NCBI GenBank assembly: GCA_017607445.1
Contig: JAEVHH010000001.1
Coordinates: forward strand, 5,084,001 to 5,148,000
Length of the DNA stretch: 64,000 nt
Reading direction: 5' to 3'
From: Histoplasma ohiense
Taxonomy: Eukaryota > Ascomycota > Eurotiomycetes > Onygenales > Ajellomycetaceae
Below the pieces are notes generated by a model, which did no database searches, was not told where the DNA came from, and saw only the letters and a program-made list of their open reading frames with translations. Below are positions 1 to 11,261 of the stretch, one piece after another. Every line of letters begins with the position of its first letter. Positions within the stretch are counted from its first letter, which is position 1. Made by a program: the position numbers and the translations under genes.

Positions 1-698
1 CCGACAGACCAGCGGGTCGCAACAAGCAAACATTGATAGCGGAAGATGAGGTGGAACAGGACGAAGGCCTACTTGAAGGATTTGATATTGACTTCTCTTG
101 GACTAATTCCGCTCGTTCTCAAAAATTGCACGTTTTTGGCCAAGTCCAAGTCAGCCGTGGATCCGATGTTCAAGCCGATCTGGCGTCGAGATTACCAAGC
201 CAACCCAGTGTTGGCCAATCGCTGAGGCCACCAGGAGCCCTACAAATGTCAGTAATATTTACTCATATACAACCTTACAAAGCTTCCACAGTCCTATTCT
301 TCATAAAGAACATCATGTATCCTTCATTTCCACACATATGCCTCTACTCTACGAAGAGATCGAGAAAACCATCCAAGACGCATTTATAGTTAGGGATTTA
401 CAACGAGCTAACTGAATTGATATGTTCTAGGTACTACATTCCTCTTGCACTTCCTCTCCTTGATAGCTTCCCTAGTGATCTATTTACAGGAAGAGGGCCT
501 TCAAGCTCTGGGCTGAATGTTCGTGCATCCCTTTCTAGTACATCCCAAATTGGGGGGAAAGTGAGGGATCTACAAAACTTTGCATCAAGATTAATAGGGG
601 TAGATGAACGTGAGGCATTAGTCAATGGGCTTGGAGAGATTTCAGAGGCTTATCAAGAGCGGTGGGAAAGCGATTCTGATTCGGGAGATGATTTCTGA
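1..698 (+). CDS. C-terminal part of a DML1/misato-like protein (5' end outside window)
   Basis: The reading frame is open from the left edge, so the gene is cut by the window. I model two exons, 1-247 and 431-698, joined by a 183-nt intron with donor GTCAGT, a CTAAC-like branch site near 408 and acceptor CTAG; the frame is kept (split ATG codon) and the gene stops with TGA at 696-698. The visible 170 or so residues include an acidic segment (AEDEVEQDEGLLEG), the phrase LPLLDSFPSDLF, and DEREALVNGLGE close to an acidic end (SDSDSGDDF). From memory these resemble the C-terminus of DML1/misato, a tubulin-like protein needed for mitochondrial inheritance. The diagnostic N-terminal tubulin-like domain lies outside the window, so the name is tentative. 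Confidence 0.55.
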
Positions 699-2102
699 GC
701 TTTTATAATTTTACTCTTTTGGGCACCTGGAAATTTACTTCTTGTCCTCACCCGTGGCTAGGCACTGCCAAGGGTATGGCCACACCGATTTCGACAATCT
801 ATGACTGGCTCCGTTTTTAGTCCCAAACACTGGAGCAAAACCTTTCTGTCCAGGGGGCAGGTGAATATGGACTGAACACAACACCCAGCTGTTCAAACCC
901 AGAATATACTGTGACCCAGAATATACTGTGCTACATATATTCAACTTCATGCTCCTTGATTTCGGGATTAAGGCAGATAATCATTGATACGAGTGTTACA
1001 ACAAGAGAGATATGCAGGAAATGGCATTCTGTGCATCTTTTCGTTAAAATATAGCATTATCCCATTATGTTGAAACCCAGTCATCCGTCTTTCCAGCCAT
1101 AATTCGGGACTCATGACTAACCCTTTACTGAGACCTGCTTTTAACTCCATACCTGCCGCCTACTAGGTGTATTCTGAGTGTTTGTTATCCTCTCGCCCTT
1201 CGTGGTTGTCTCGAAAGCCTGTTGTAATAGCAGGGAGTATCTCTGGGCTCAATATTGCTACATTTGCTCAGACCATTGATGAATACTTATTCTCCAAGCC
1301 TCTAGTTGAGGCGTTCTGTGATGAATCTTTTTCCAGCCCATATGCATTGGATATTATCAAGCTGCGAGCCTGCATTTTTCAATTCGGCACACTTGACAAA
1401 GGGATTTTCGACGAATTAAAATGTTGTAAATTAGATTTCTCTATCTCCGTTCTAATCACCTTGATCGCATTAAATCCCCAACTTACCTACCATCTTTGAC
1501 AACTCGCTCTCAAGCTAAAACAATACAGTACTTACGGTTTAAGGTGACCAATTTCCTGCTTTATTTCCCCTCCGCCATTCCGTTACTTGTGAAACTTTCA
1601 AAAATCAAGCATTCAATTGCAACTTGAAGTTTAAAATCCGCTTGTAAAAATCAATATTTTCAGTTATAGGTGGGTCGGGTTACGGCGTGTTCGAACCCGA
1701 CCCTCACAATAACCAGGTTATATGCGGAGGCGCAGTCACTCAGCCACCAACGCCACTGCATATAACCACTAGTTAAGGCCAGGCTCTGGTGTGAGGGGTT
1801 CAAAAAAATGTGGTGTTCAACTTGATGTGATGAAGACTAGCGTACTCCTAGAAGGGAATGCATTTTTGTGTCTTTACTCATCCTAACTGGCTCCTAACCC
1901 TGTAGTCGAGCTGGTGAAGATGAATTTGTAGTATGGATGTTTGTCAGAAAATATCTCGTCTTCTAAAATATCTGGTATTCTGAACTTCCCCTTCATCCTA
2001 TTTACACATGCCCTTCCTTATAAAAACTGCAATTTTTCGTAACTATCAGAGTTATCATTAATTCTTACAATTTTCTTGGTTAAAAAAAAAAAAAAAAAAA
2101 AT
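699..2102. other. Intergenic, no supported gene
   Basis: Short open frames exist on both strands but none has codon bias, recognisable motifs or splice structure that I can support. The stretch holds two adjacent hairpins at 1672-1767 and ends in a run of about 18 A at 2083-2100 next to the Copia remnant. Confidence 0.6.
1672..1767. repeat. Two back-to-back hairpins
   Basis: A perfect 10-bp inverted repeat (GGGTCGGGTT at 1672-1681 with AACCCGACCC at 1694-1703) is followed 12 bp later by a second perfect 10-bp inverted repeat (GGTTATATGC at 1716-1725 with GCATATAACC at 1758-1767). The second loop contains further partly complementary GGCG/CGCC bases. The island is much more GC-rich than its surroundings. 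It could be a decayed LTR end of the Copia remnant downstream or a small foldback element. The bases GTTCGAACCC resemble a tRNA T-arm, but I cannot build a cloverleaf. Confidence 0.6.
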
Positions 2103-2336
2103 TTGGAAATCAAAAAGACAACAGGTGATAACAACTTCCACCACCGAAGGTGGGCTTTTGTCTATATCACAGGCAGGTATGGAGTCCATTTGATAGAAAT
2201 CTTCTGGCCTGGGTCGAATCGTAGATGATTGAAGAATCTTTTCCACCGAATGGACTCCATGCCTGCCTGTGATATAGACAAAAGCCCAGCTTCGGTGGTG
2301 GAAGTTGTTATCACCTGTTGCCTTCTTGATTTCCAA
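2103..2336. repeat. Long inverted repeat (86-bp arms) at the end of the Copia remnant
   Basis: The left arm (2103-2188) and right arm (2251-2336) are near-perfect reverse complements with a 62-bp spacer; I see only a few mismatches. The right arm is part of the Copia RNase H coding sequence read on the minus strand, so the left arm is an inverted copy of the same coding sequence. A run of A at 2083-2100 abuts the outer edge of the left arm. Confidence 0.85.
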
Positions 2337-2812
2337 TCCACTGCGCCCCCAAAGAGTTTGAAGGTATAACTTTCAGTTGATCTTCTATCTGAATTAGCCG
2401 CAAAAGAGGCACCACTTGCTACTTCTACTATATTCATCGATAGGGCATCGGTATCTGCTCCGCCATATTGGATAGCTAGATTCTTCGTATTTCGTAGATA
2501 GGCGATAACGCGATCAATCTCTGCGGAATGGCGTTCAGAAGGGCCGACCATAAAGGTAGCAAGCTTGCCAACTACGAAGGCGATATCTAGCCGAGCCATC
2601 GCCGCAGCCTAGATACAGGATCCTATCCGACGTTGATAATAGGGGGAATCTTCTGGTGAGACGGTGCCTTGAGAGCGCAGTAATTGGGCGCCGGATAGGG
2701 GCGTAGATGTCTTGCAACTTTGATATTCAGTGATCTGGGGCAATATTCGGACATCATCGAGTTCCGACAGGTTGTAGCAAAAGCTGGTTTGGTTCGAAGC
2801 TAGAACCCTCAA
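2162..2812 (-). pseudogene. Ty1/Copia reverse transcriptase-RNase H fragment
   Basis: Two minus-strand open segments (2812-2609 and 2599-2162) lie in the same frame and are separated by one in-frame TAG. The translation shows the Copia hallmark just upstream of RNase H (MARLDIAFVVGKLA, normally TRPDIAFAV), then SAEIDRVIAYLRNT, then RNase H phrases DWKSRRQQVITTSTTEAGL and ISQAGMESIRWKRFF. LTRs, gag and integrase are not recognisable here. The fragment ends in the inverted repeat at 2103-2336, so the last residues are read from the inverted copy and are not original sequence. It is a dead relic. Confidence 0.85.
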
Positions 2813-3514
2813 GGGTCGTCATTCAGCGCGCTTGGCTCTGTCTAGGAGACGCCTATCTAACAGCAACGGCTGGAAAGAATGACCCATTGACCTTGGCTCC
2901 TATGTTGGAGCTCTTGAACAGCCTTCCCAAAACTTGGTCTCTATCTATCGAATCTTACTCTGGAGGTTGGGAAAACGGTTCAAGGGTTCTACCAAGATGC
3001 AAACAAGACAAACTAAATTCAGCATAAAGCAACAGCAGCTAACTGGATTTGGTACGTTTGCACTCTCCCAATTGCCAATGTGTCCTCATTAAAGATCGTT
3101 ACATGGTGAACAGCTTCGACATCCCGCCTATTTAGAACGCCTGATTATTATCCTGACAAGAGCATCTTGGGGCGTAGACTCCGGGTTATTAACGTGTCCT
3201 TTTCTCGACCCCCCCGGTTTTCATCCCTCCTTTGAATTTGACATTTCCACGGTTACGTCTCCCCCAAGCTCCTTCGTCTTGTTTCGGTATTCGCATACTC
3301 CGCTAGATGTATTTCACATTTGTATAAGAGAGGTTATTATATTTCCTCATTGTGTTCAGCTCTTTGGATTCTTTCCTCTCCGAAAGCAGAGCCAACTTAA
3401 TTGGTGTCAGCATAAGTAAGTATTTATCTGGAACTCAGAATTCAGCGAGCTTGCGCAAAGTTTCGTTTCAACTAGCTAACAAGTACTACAGCCATACACG
3501 ACGACTCTCTCATA
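2813..3514. other. Intergenic, including the LHS1 promoter
   Basis: No gene seen. The first part may continue the decayed Copia element. The last 350 bp should hold the promoter and leader of the chaperone gene that begins at 3515. I could not identify an unfolded-protein-response element with confidence. Confidence 0.4.
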
Positions 3515-6500
3515 ATGGCTCCTCCGGGACGACGACGACGTTCCTCACGGCGATTCCTCTCATTATACTTTCTCTTCTCCCTCCTTGCGTTCCTCCTTCT
3601 CGCAGCTCTTCCCGTCCAAGTTTCCGCGGCTGGCTCCGCAATCATAGGAATCGATCTTGGGACAGAATACATAAAGGCAGCTCTAGTAAAGCCAGGGGTA
3701 CCCCTCGAAATCGTGTTGACTAAGGATTCCAAGAGAAAGGAAGCTGCCGCTGTGGCATTCAAGCCGGCTCGTGAACAGAATGCCGTTTTTCCTGAGCGAT
3801 TTTATGGTGGTGATGCGCTCTCGCTTGCCTCTCGATTCCCCGACGATGTTTTCCCTAATTTGAAAATTCTCCTGGGTATTCCGTTTAACGCTGGAATTCA
3901 GAGCTCCGATGGAAAAAATGAAAATGCAGTTGAGATATACAGGAGCCGGTATCCTGCCATTGATATTGGAGAGATTCCACACCGGGGTACTGTTGGGATT
4001 AAAAGCAATAAGCTGGGAGAAGATCGAGGTCAGGAACGTTTTATGGTGGAGGAGTTATTGGCAATGCAGTTGAAACAGGTTAAAGCTAATGCGGAGGCGA
4101 TGGGTGACCGGAGGTCTCAAATCGAGGATGCTGTCATCACCTTCCCGCCATTCTATACTGCAGAGGAGAAACGGAGTGTTGAATTATCAGCGGAGTTGGC
4201 CGGGCTCAATGTTATCGCAATGATCAGTGATGGCTTGGCTGTTGGCGTCAACTATGCTACGAGTCGAACTTTCCCCAGTGTATCGGAAGGAAACAAGCCA
4301 GAGTATCATGCTGTGTACGACATGGGTGCTGGTTGTACCTCTGCGACTGTTCTCCGGTTCCAGAGCCGGTCCGTCAAAGACGTTGGCCGATTTAACAAAA
4401 CTGTTCAAGAAGTACAAGTTATAGGCAGTGGCTGGGATAAGACCTTGGGGGGGGATGCGCTTAATCAACTGATTGTTGACGACATGATCGAGAAATTCCT
4501 TGCTACTGAAAAGCTGAAGGATGACTCCACACGGGAAAAACTTAGAGCCCATGGACGGACAATGGCAAAGCTTTGGAAAGAGGCGGAAAGAGTTAGACAC
4601 GTTTTGAGCGCCAACTCGGAAACTACAGCGTCATTTGAAGGTCTATATCACGATGATGTGAATTTCAAGTATCAAATTACAAGATCTGAGTTCGAGAAAC
4701 TCTCAAAAACTCATGCTGCTCGTGTCTCAGCACCATTGATTGAGGCTTTGGTACCGGCGAAACTCTCATTGAAAGATTTGGATTCTGTCATTCTTCATGG
4801 AGGAGCTATTAGGACGCCATTTGTGCAGAAAGAGCTTGAGTCAACCTGCAAAGGATTCACCAATCTAAGAAGCAATGTAAATGCTGATGAAGCGGCCGTT
4901 TTTGGCGCAACATTTAAAGGCGCAGCTCTCAGCCGATCCTTCCGTGTCAAAGATATCAGAGCAGGAGATAGTTCTGGGTTCGCTGTCGGAATGAAATGGA
5001 AATCCGGAAACAAGGAGATGCGTCAAAATCTTTTCACACCTTACTCAACAATTGGGACTGAAAAACAGGTGACAATGAACAACTTGGAGGACTTTGATTT
5101 CAGTTTATATCAGCAGCTTACGCAGAATGGCAAATTGGTGGATGCACCTCTAGTAGGCATCGAAACGACGAACTTGACTCAATCAGTGGCCGCCCTGAAA
5201 AATACATTCGGCTGTGCTCCCGCAAATATCACTACCAAACTTTCCATCCAACTTAGACCCCTCGACGGTATTCCTGAACTTGTGTCTGCAATTGTCAGCT
5301 GCCAGCGCATAAGCGAGGAGAAAAAGGGTGTGGTTGAAGATGTAAAAGAATTCTTTGGCTTGGGCTCGAAGAAGAATGATCAACAACCACTTCAAGATGA
5401 CCCAGCCAAAGAGTCCGTCACCCCGGGCTCTAAATCCTCAGCGGCTGCTTCTGCATCTACTACTACGGCTTCTTCCTCTGCCGGTAAATCTGCATCTGCA
5501 AGTTCAGCTGTGGAGCCAGAAATCGAAACCTCCAAAGGTAGTAAAGGAAAAACTGAGACCATATCAATCGCCTTCAACACCTTTGTCCTGGGCATAAAGC
5601 CACCTTCAGAAACCGACCTGGCGCGCATAAAAGGTCGTCTTACCTCATTCGACGTCTCCGACTATGCCCGTTTTAAGCGTGAAGAAGTGTTCAATAACCT
5701 TGAAGCATTCATTTACCAAACACAGGAACACGTCGACGATGAGGCCTTCCTAAGAGTGATACCCGCAGATGACCTCGCCAAGCTGAAGGAAACTCTCGCA
5801 GAAGCAAGCGAGTGGTTATATGGAGACGGAACAGATGCAACTATGAAGGACATCAAAACAAGACTAGACAGGTTGAAACAATATGTTGACCCCGCCCTGA
5901 AACGGAGAAATGAATACTCCCTTCTTCCCTCCAAAATAGAAGCGCTACAGAAAGTCCTTAGAAACGCGAAGACTTTTGTAGATGCTATTCAAAAAGAAGT
6001 AGATGCGCAGGAGAGTATTCGCTCTTCCTCAGAATCAGCTTCACCAGCAGCCTCTACACCATCCAATGAACCGCCTGCCCCGTCCTCGTCGGATGATTTC
6101 GTCTCTCTTGAAGACGAATCCACCTCCACAACAACAACCAACACGCCATCTCCCAAAGCCACCCAGTCATCCCTTTTCGCGGGGATCGACGTCTCGTCAC
6201 TTGCAAACACCCAGGCCAGTATAATGTCATGGCTCGAGAAGCAACTCCCACTTCAAGAGCAGCTGAGCCAGTACGAAGACCCCATCCTAACTACGGCGGC
6301 AATAGAGGCAAAACTTCGAGAGTTGGAACTGGAATTGAATAAAGTAATGACAAAGATGACTGGTTCTGGTGGGGACAGCCGTAAAAATAATAGCGGGCGC
6401 TCTGGTGGTGATGGGAAATCGAAGCAGAAGACTGGGAAGGAGAAGAACAAAGACAAACAACAGGAGACACCAAAGGAGTCGCAGAAGGAGAAGGAGAAGG

Positions 6501-6535
6501 AGAAGGAGAAGAAGAAAGGCCGAGATGAGTTGTAA
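3515..6535 (+). CDS. LHS1: ER-lumenal Hsp70 family chaperone LHS1 (GRP170/ORP150 type)
   Basis: A single-exon gene for 1006 residues. It starts with a basic stretch followed by a strong signal peptide (hydrophobic residues about 14-37) and ends in RDEL, an ER retrieval signal. The Hsp70 nucleotide-binding domain begins with IGIDLGTEYIK (about residues 44-54), with the phosphate-2 motif AVYDMGAGCTSATVL near 265 and the adenosine motif ILHGGAIRTPFVQ near 427. The substrate-binding half is extended, as in the Grp170 class, with Ser/Ala/Thr-rich linkers near 630-670 and 845-890 and a Lys/Glu-rich tail. LHS1 works with the ER Hsp70 Kar2/BiP in protein import and folding, acting as its nucleotide exchange factor; that role is known for the family and not read from the sequence. 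I chose the first ATG because it provides the signal peptide. Confidence 0.95.
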   Translation: MAPPGRRRRSSRRFLSLYFLFSLLAFLLLAALPVQVSAAGSAIIGIDLGTEYIKAALVKPGVPLEIVLTKDSKRKEAAAVAFKPAREQNAVFPERFYGGDALSLASRFPDDVFPNLKILLGIPFNAGIQSSDGKNENAVEIYRSRYPAIDIGEIPHRGTVGIKSNKLGEDRGQERFMVEELLAMQLKQVKANAEAMGDRRSQIEDAVITFPPFYTAEEKRSVELSAELAGLNVIAMISDGLAVGVNYATSRTFPSVSEGNKPEYHAVYDMGAGCTSATVLRFQSRSVKDVGRFNKTVQEVQVIGSGWDKTLGGDALNQLIVDDMIEKFLATEKLKDDSTREKLRAHGRTMAKLWKEAERVRHVLSANSETTASFEGLYHDDVNFKYQITRSEFEKLSKTHAARVSAPLIEALVPAKLSLKDLDSVILHGGAIRTPFVQKELESTCKGFTNLRSNVNADEAAVFGATFKGAALSRSFRVKDIRAGDSSGFAVGMKWKSGNKEMRQNLFTPYSTIGTEKQVTMNNLEDFDFSLYQQLTQNGKLVDAPLVGIETTNLTQSVAALKNTFGCAPANITTKLSIQLRPLDGIPELVSAIVSCQRISEEKKGVVEDVKEFFGLGSKKNDQQPLQDDPAKESVTPGSKSSAAASASTTTASSSAGKSASASSAVEPEIETSKGSKGKTETISIAFNTFVLGIKPPSETDLARIKGRLTSFDVSDYARFKREEVFNNLEAFIYQTQEHVDDEAFLRVIPADDLAKLKETLAEASEWLYGDGTDATMKDIKTRLDRLKQYVDPALKRRNEYSLLPSKIEALQKVLRNAKTFVDAIQKEVDAQESIRSSSESASPAASTPSNEPPAPSSSDDFVSLEDESTSTTTTNTPSPKATQSSLFAGIDVSSLANTQASIMSWLEKQLPLQEQLSQYEDPILTTAAIEAKLRELELELNKVMTKMTGSGGDSRKNNSGRSGGDGKSKQKTGKEKNKDKQQETPKESQKEKEKEKEKKKGRDEL

Positions 6536-8288
6536 AAATAGTCATCATGGTCAGTGTCAATTTTCCTTTTATATTTTTTTCTGGCCCCTCCTGACTTTGC
6601 CGTGTCCTGTTACATGTTTGTCAATATCATTATAAGTCTCACCTTCGATGTATTATGGCTTCCTCCTGTGTTTCATTAATCCTTTAAATAAAATCAAACA
6701 TATACCTGTGTTACTATATTTTTTACATCATATGTTCCCAAACTGCAAACAATGCAGAAAACAAAACGCTACTCCAGCACATGATACAAGGGGCCGCATT
6801 GAATGTACTGTACTATACTTTGCAATATCATCGCAGAAGGCTGTTTTCATTCAGTTTAGATTTCTCATTCATTATCAGTATATTTGATAATGGCTTATAT
6901 CGCATCAACATTTCAGTAGGCGATATAATAACAGTCTGTATGCTATCTGATACTAGGTTGCTTTCTAACAGCTTACTTGACGGTTGAAATTATTATTTTT
7001 ATTATTATTTTTTATTTTTCTTCTAAACATTCTTGCTTTTCTTCTGATTTTATACGAATTCAAATCTTGCATGTCAATAGTGTCAAAGCTCCAAGCTTTG
7101 TTCTGAAAATCACGGTGGCACTTCAATTTGAGACAAAAGCCCTATCCGGTAAGGATCAAAAACGAACTCAAATTGAACTTGCACTTGTTCTAATTTAGAT
7201 CTTATGCAGAACCTACCGGATACGACGACGGAGTGTCACAATTGTTCCCCCCACTTTTTCCCCCTACCCCACCCTTCGCTGGTATTAAGCTTATTTTAAA
7301 GTTAATGAATGATATGAGTTGCATTGAGAGTTGGTGGTCAGCATGAGTCAGGAACGCATCGTAAAAGTCAAGGCTGAGGATGTGACGCATGGTTCCGAAG
7401 CGGCATCGTAAGTATTTTTAATTCAATGCTTCCGTCTCGAAAATGCGAACAGGCGAGGTACGAAAGCTCGGCAAAAGAATGAGTGGAGCAAGAGGGAGGA
7501 AATGTAAGAAATAAAAAATAAGATAGAACCCTGTGAGTAAATCGATCAATGTGTGTGATTGTACGTAGGGGTAGGAAATAGGAAAGGAAGAAAACCCTAT
7601 TCATTCACACCTAAAGTGATCGAAAAACGGTGACGCAACTCCTGATAACCAGCACTTGGCATTAGGAATTTCAAACCACCAGACAAGCTGCCTCTCCATT
7701 CTATTAATGAACGGTGCTAGTGTAGGTAATATAGATAAAGAAAAAAATACATTTTTTTAAAAAAAAAAAATAGATCGGATGTAAAAGGCGGGAAGAGAAA
7801 ACGAAAAGATTAAGGAAAAGGGATCAAGAAAAAAAAATGTATGCTTGCAAAAGAACAGCATCGATGAGCCAATGAGTGAATTAACCAGTGGGATGGCTCA
7901 TTAATCAAGTAATCGGTGAATCAATCCCTAGTGCTGTGAGCTATTTGGGGAAAAGGGGTTGGGATAGAGATATTATTTTCCCAGACTGATGTATATATGT
8001 ATGCCCGTGACAAGAATCGGCCTTGCAAGCAACTTCCCCTTTTCCCTCTGGGCTGACGCTCCCAGTTTTAAAAACGGAGGAAGCGAATCATTCATTTAAG
8101 ATTCTAGATTTTGGCTTGTTTTGTGCATTTTAAGCTTTATCGTACTTGCGATGAATGATCAATTATTATGTTGATATGTGCAGGGCGGAACATAAAAGAA
8201 AAAAAGGATCGTTTTCCTTGTCTGGGAGTAGAAGAGTGGAATCGGAATGGAGAATGACACCCCAACAGAAGAATAACAAGGTGTTGGG
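6536..8288. other. Intergenic between convergent genes
   Basis: This holds the 3' regions of LHS1 (plus) and the PRPP synthetase (minus). It is AT-rich with A/T runs (for example near 7740-7770). Open frames here are short and unconvincing. Confidence 0.5.
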
Positions 8289-9860
8289 TCAATCGTATTG
8301 GAAGAGAACACTGATACTTTCTCCGTGATGGACACGACGTATAGCCTATGGCAAATGAGACAAAGGTTCCGGCAAACGCAAACGCTAAAGGTAAAGAGTG
8401 TGGGGCTTAAAGAGCAGAGCAAAACATACCTCAGCAAAAACATGGCCAACCTCTAAGACTTCCAGTTTTGGGCAACGGGTTCGGTGTTCGTCTTGAGCCA
8501 CAGTGTTTGTGACGACCACTTTATCCAGTGCGCTGGCGTTGATTCGCTCGATGGCGTCTCCGCTGAGGATTCCGTGTGTAACAAGGGCGTATACCCGTGA
8601 GGCCCCTTCCTTCTTTAGCAGTTTCGCAGCTCGCGTAATAGTATTGGAGGTATCGGCAAGGTCGTCAATTAGGATAGCTGTTCGGCCATTGACATCACCT
8701 ACTAGAATCATGGTTGCGTTCTGGCGATCTGTGATTTTGGTTGGGCGACGTTCCTTTTCGTTTAGAAACGAGTAGAGATAGAATCGTTAGTTTTTATCAA
8801 CATCATCTCTTGAGAAAAGGACCAAGAGCTAAGGGGGAAAAATGATGTTGACGTAGATATAATGATATACCTTGTGAATCAACGCAAAATCCATCCCAAG
8901 GGAATCAGCTATAGCAGTGGCCCGTTTAGCTCCTCCCGCATCTGGACTGACAATAATGCTAGCCTTGTAATTTGGGATATTCTCCGTGATATATTTCTTC
9001 AACAATGGTCGACCATAGAGGTTATCAACAGGGATATCAAAAAACCCTTGGTATTGGGGGTCATGCAAATCCATAGTGATAATGTGATCCGCACCAGCAC
9101 AGGTGAGGAGGTCCGCCACGAGGGTGCCCGCTTGGGCAACCCATTGTCGATATCCAGGACGTGGGTGGAAAGTGCTTATTTTAGACGAATTCGACGCCAC
9201 ACTCGCCATATCATCGTTGCTCGCAATGCTGTTGGTAGGAGGTATAGCGTTAGGATTCCGGTTTCGATTGCTAGTATCTGACTTGGTGGAGTCTGTAGTG
9301 TCGCAGTTTTTTTGCGGGCCGTTAGCATAATGGCCAAAACGGGCTTTCTGGGGACTGCCGCTGGAAGACATTTCATGTTGTTCAATTTGAATCTGTGTGA
9401 GGCCCTTTTGTAAACCGTCGATGCCATTTACCAGGCCAATACTTTCGGATTTTCCAGCGTGTGGGGTCGGCGGCGTGCTCTCGAATGTGTAATTGGGAGC
9501 GATGTCAGATTTGGGGACGGAAGACTTTACAAGCGGAGCACCAATCTTGTTGTAAGGGATATCACTCTGACGGGAGTAAGGGAACAGAGGCAGAACGGCG
9601 GTGACTCTTTTCGCGGAAGCAGTTTTGCAAGCAGAAATGATCACTAGGAGCTCCATTAAGTGGTCGTTGACCTTGCCTCCACCTGACTGGATAATGTACA
9701 CATCCTTTCCACGTACAGACTCGTTGATTTCCACCCGAGTCTCGCCGACGGAGAATTTCGACAACAGCACATTGGCCAGCGGAATGCCCAGATGCTCACA
9801 TATTGCCTTATTAAGGTGTGGGTGGGATGAGCCTCCCAGCACAATAATATTCCTAACCAT
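8289..9860 (-). CDS. Ribose-phosphate pyrophosphokinase (PRPP synthetase) with a large internal insertion, PRS5-like
   Basis: Three exons on the minus strand: 9860-8871, 8753-8430 and 8345-8289, all joined in phase 0, giving 456 residues. PRPP synthetase makes 5-phosphoribosyl 1-diphosphate from ribose 5-phosphate and ATP for nucleotide, His and Trp synthesis. The start VRNIIVLGGSSHPHLNKAI, the substrate loop PLFPYSRQSD (about 91-100), the signature DLHDPQYQGFF (about 264-274), SPDAGGAKRA and the PRPP-binding loop LIDDLADTSNTI are all visible. The last exon encodes AIRRVHHGESISVLFQYD, the conserved end of fungal enzymes. About 130 residues (roughly 101-230) of Ser/Asn-rich sequence split the catalytic domain between the substrate loop and FHPRPGYRQW. 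Yeast Prs1 and Prs5 carry such non-homologous regions; the early position suggests the Prs5 type, which is inference. Confidence 0.9.
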
Positions 9861-11261
9861 GTTAGATGGAACGATTATATTATGGGCTACCCGTCGAAAG
9901 AGGGTGTGGTAGGTCGGATATGATTAATTAATAAGAGATCGAAAAGAATCGAAGGTCGGGGGCCGGGCAGAAGGGGCAATCGTTGCTTATTTAAAGAACG
10001 CGGCAAACTTCGTGAAGTCGATGGTTTTCTGCTAGCCAATAATTGGAGAGGGATCAATCTTTGGGGCAAACCAGGACCAGGAGGCAAACAGTACCAGCTA
10101 ATTCATAACAGACATGAAACGGGAGCCGGATGAAGACATGATGAGAAGTTTAGCACACTGATAAGGACAAATTTCGAGGAGTCGTGAGGCCCTGAAACAA
10201 AAAGTAGCACGATTCAGTAGGCCAGGGTGGATCTCCTGCTCCAACCAGACGCTTGATGGAGAGGCAAGTTGCTGGGTTCAATCAATGACACCAAGAGCAA
10301 GAAGAAACAAACCAGAAGGCCAAAAAAAGTCAAAACCGAAATCTTAAAAAAAATCCGAAAGGGTTGAAAGTCTGGAGGTCACGGGATCTTGCAGGTCCCC
10401 GCTGTTGGGGGGTTTGGATTGGTTCGTCCCCTCCACTACCAGCATGGCGCTGGTGTGAGAGAGCTCTGCAGCGGTCGGCTGAGGTAAGCACCAGTTTCCC
10501 CTCACTTAACTAGTTAATTGACCAAATGAAAAGATACAAGTGAGACAAGAGTCATAGCGGAACAAAAGGATGAACAAACATACGTCAGTTCTATGGCAAA
10601 CAATCGACAGGTTGGAGTTGCAATACGGTGTTATCCATAGCAAGCCTTGTTGAAGACGAACGGAACCGAACAAGGACAGATGATACAACGGGTAGGCAGA
10701 GTTTCCTCGTTCCAAATAGATCGTGGTCATATTTGCCTGAACAGAGTATCCCAGGGTTCTGGCTTCTGATTTCTGGTTTCTATCCATCGTGTATCAAGTT
10801 ACCTAACCTATGTAGGCATGTTCAGACGCAGATATCCTGGCCCTGGGTAGATACATGGGAACATGACACATGGAGCGGAGGGCGGGGTGGTAAACATCGT
10901 GCCTCCCGAAATCAAAGACAGAAGTCATATTTGGCCCAAACAACAGCGGAAATCAATGATCAGGCCTTCAGCTTGGCCCTTCTGTTATCGAAACCATACT
11001 CGGGCGAATTTCCCAGGTACTAAGGTCCCCACCAAGATCAACCCAAACGAGTCCAGAGAGGATAGTCTAATATACAATGGACCTTTGCGCTGCACAGAAC
11101 AGAATGCAATCATCATGAATTCATTAATTGTCTCCTGTGTCCACTTCCCTATTGTTATCACACATGATCAGTTATACGTCATCAAGTCAAAGCATCACCT
11201 CCGTCCCACGTGTTTGAGGGACAAATATCAAAATCAAACACTGTGACACAAGTCAAATAAC
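9861..11261. other. Intergenic: PRPP synthetase promoter and Hub1-like gene 3' region
   Basis: Both flanking genes are on the minus strand. The part next to 9860 should be the promoter and leader of the PRPP synthetase, and the part next to 11261 the 3' UTR of the Hub1-like gene. No coding frame here is supported. Confidence 0.5.

Noticed and set aside
1167..1499. 110-codon plus frame between the DML1-like gene and the Copia remnant
   Set aside because: No motif, no signal, ordinary length for chance in this composition.
1691..1703. tRNA-like T-arm bases (GTTCGAACCC)
   Set aside because: The bases pair with an immediately adjacent 10-bp arm and no acceptor, D or anticodon arms can be drawn.
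2058..2336. Minus-strand frame of 92 codons with a Phe run
   Set aside because: It reads across the inverted repeat and the poly-A tract, so it is a product of the foldback and not a gene.
8159..8449. 96-codon minus frame overlapping the last exon of the PRPP synthetase
   Set aside because: It is a different frame over the second intron and last exon. The spliced reading AIRRVHHGESISVLF is clearly correct.
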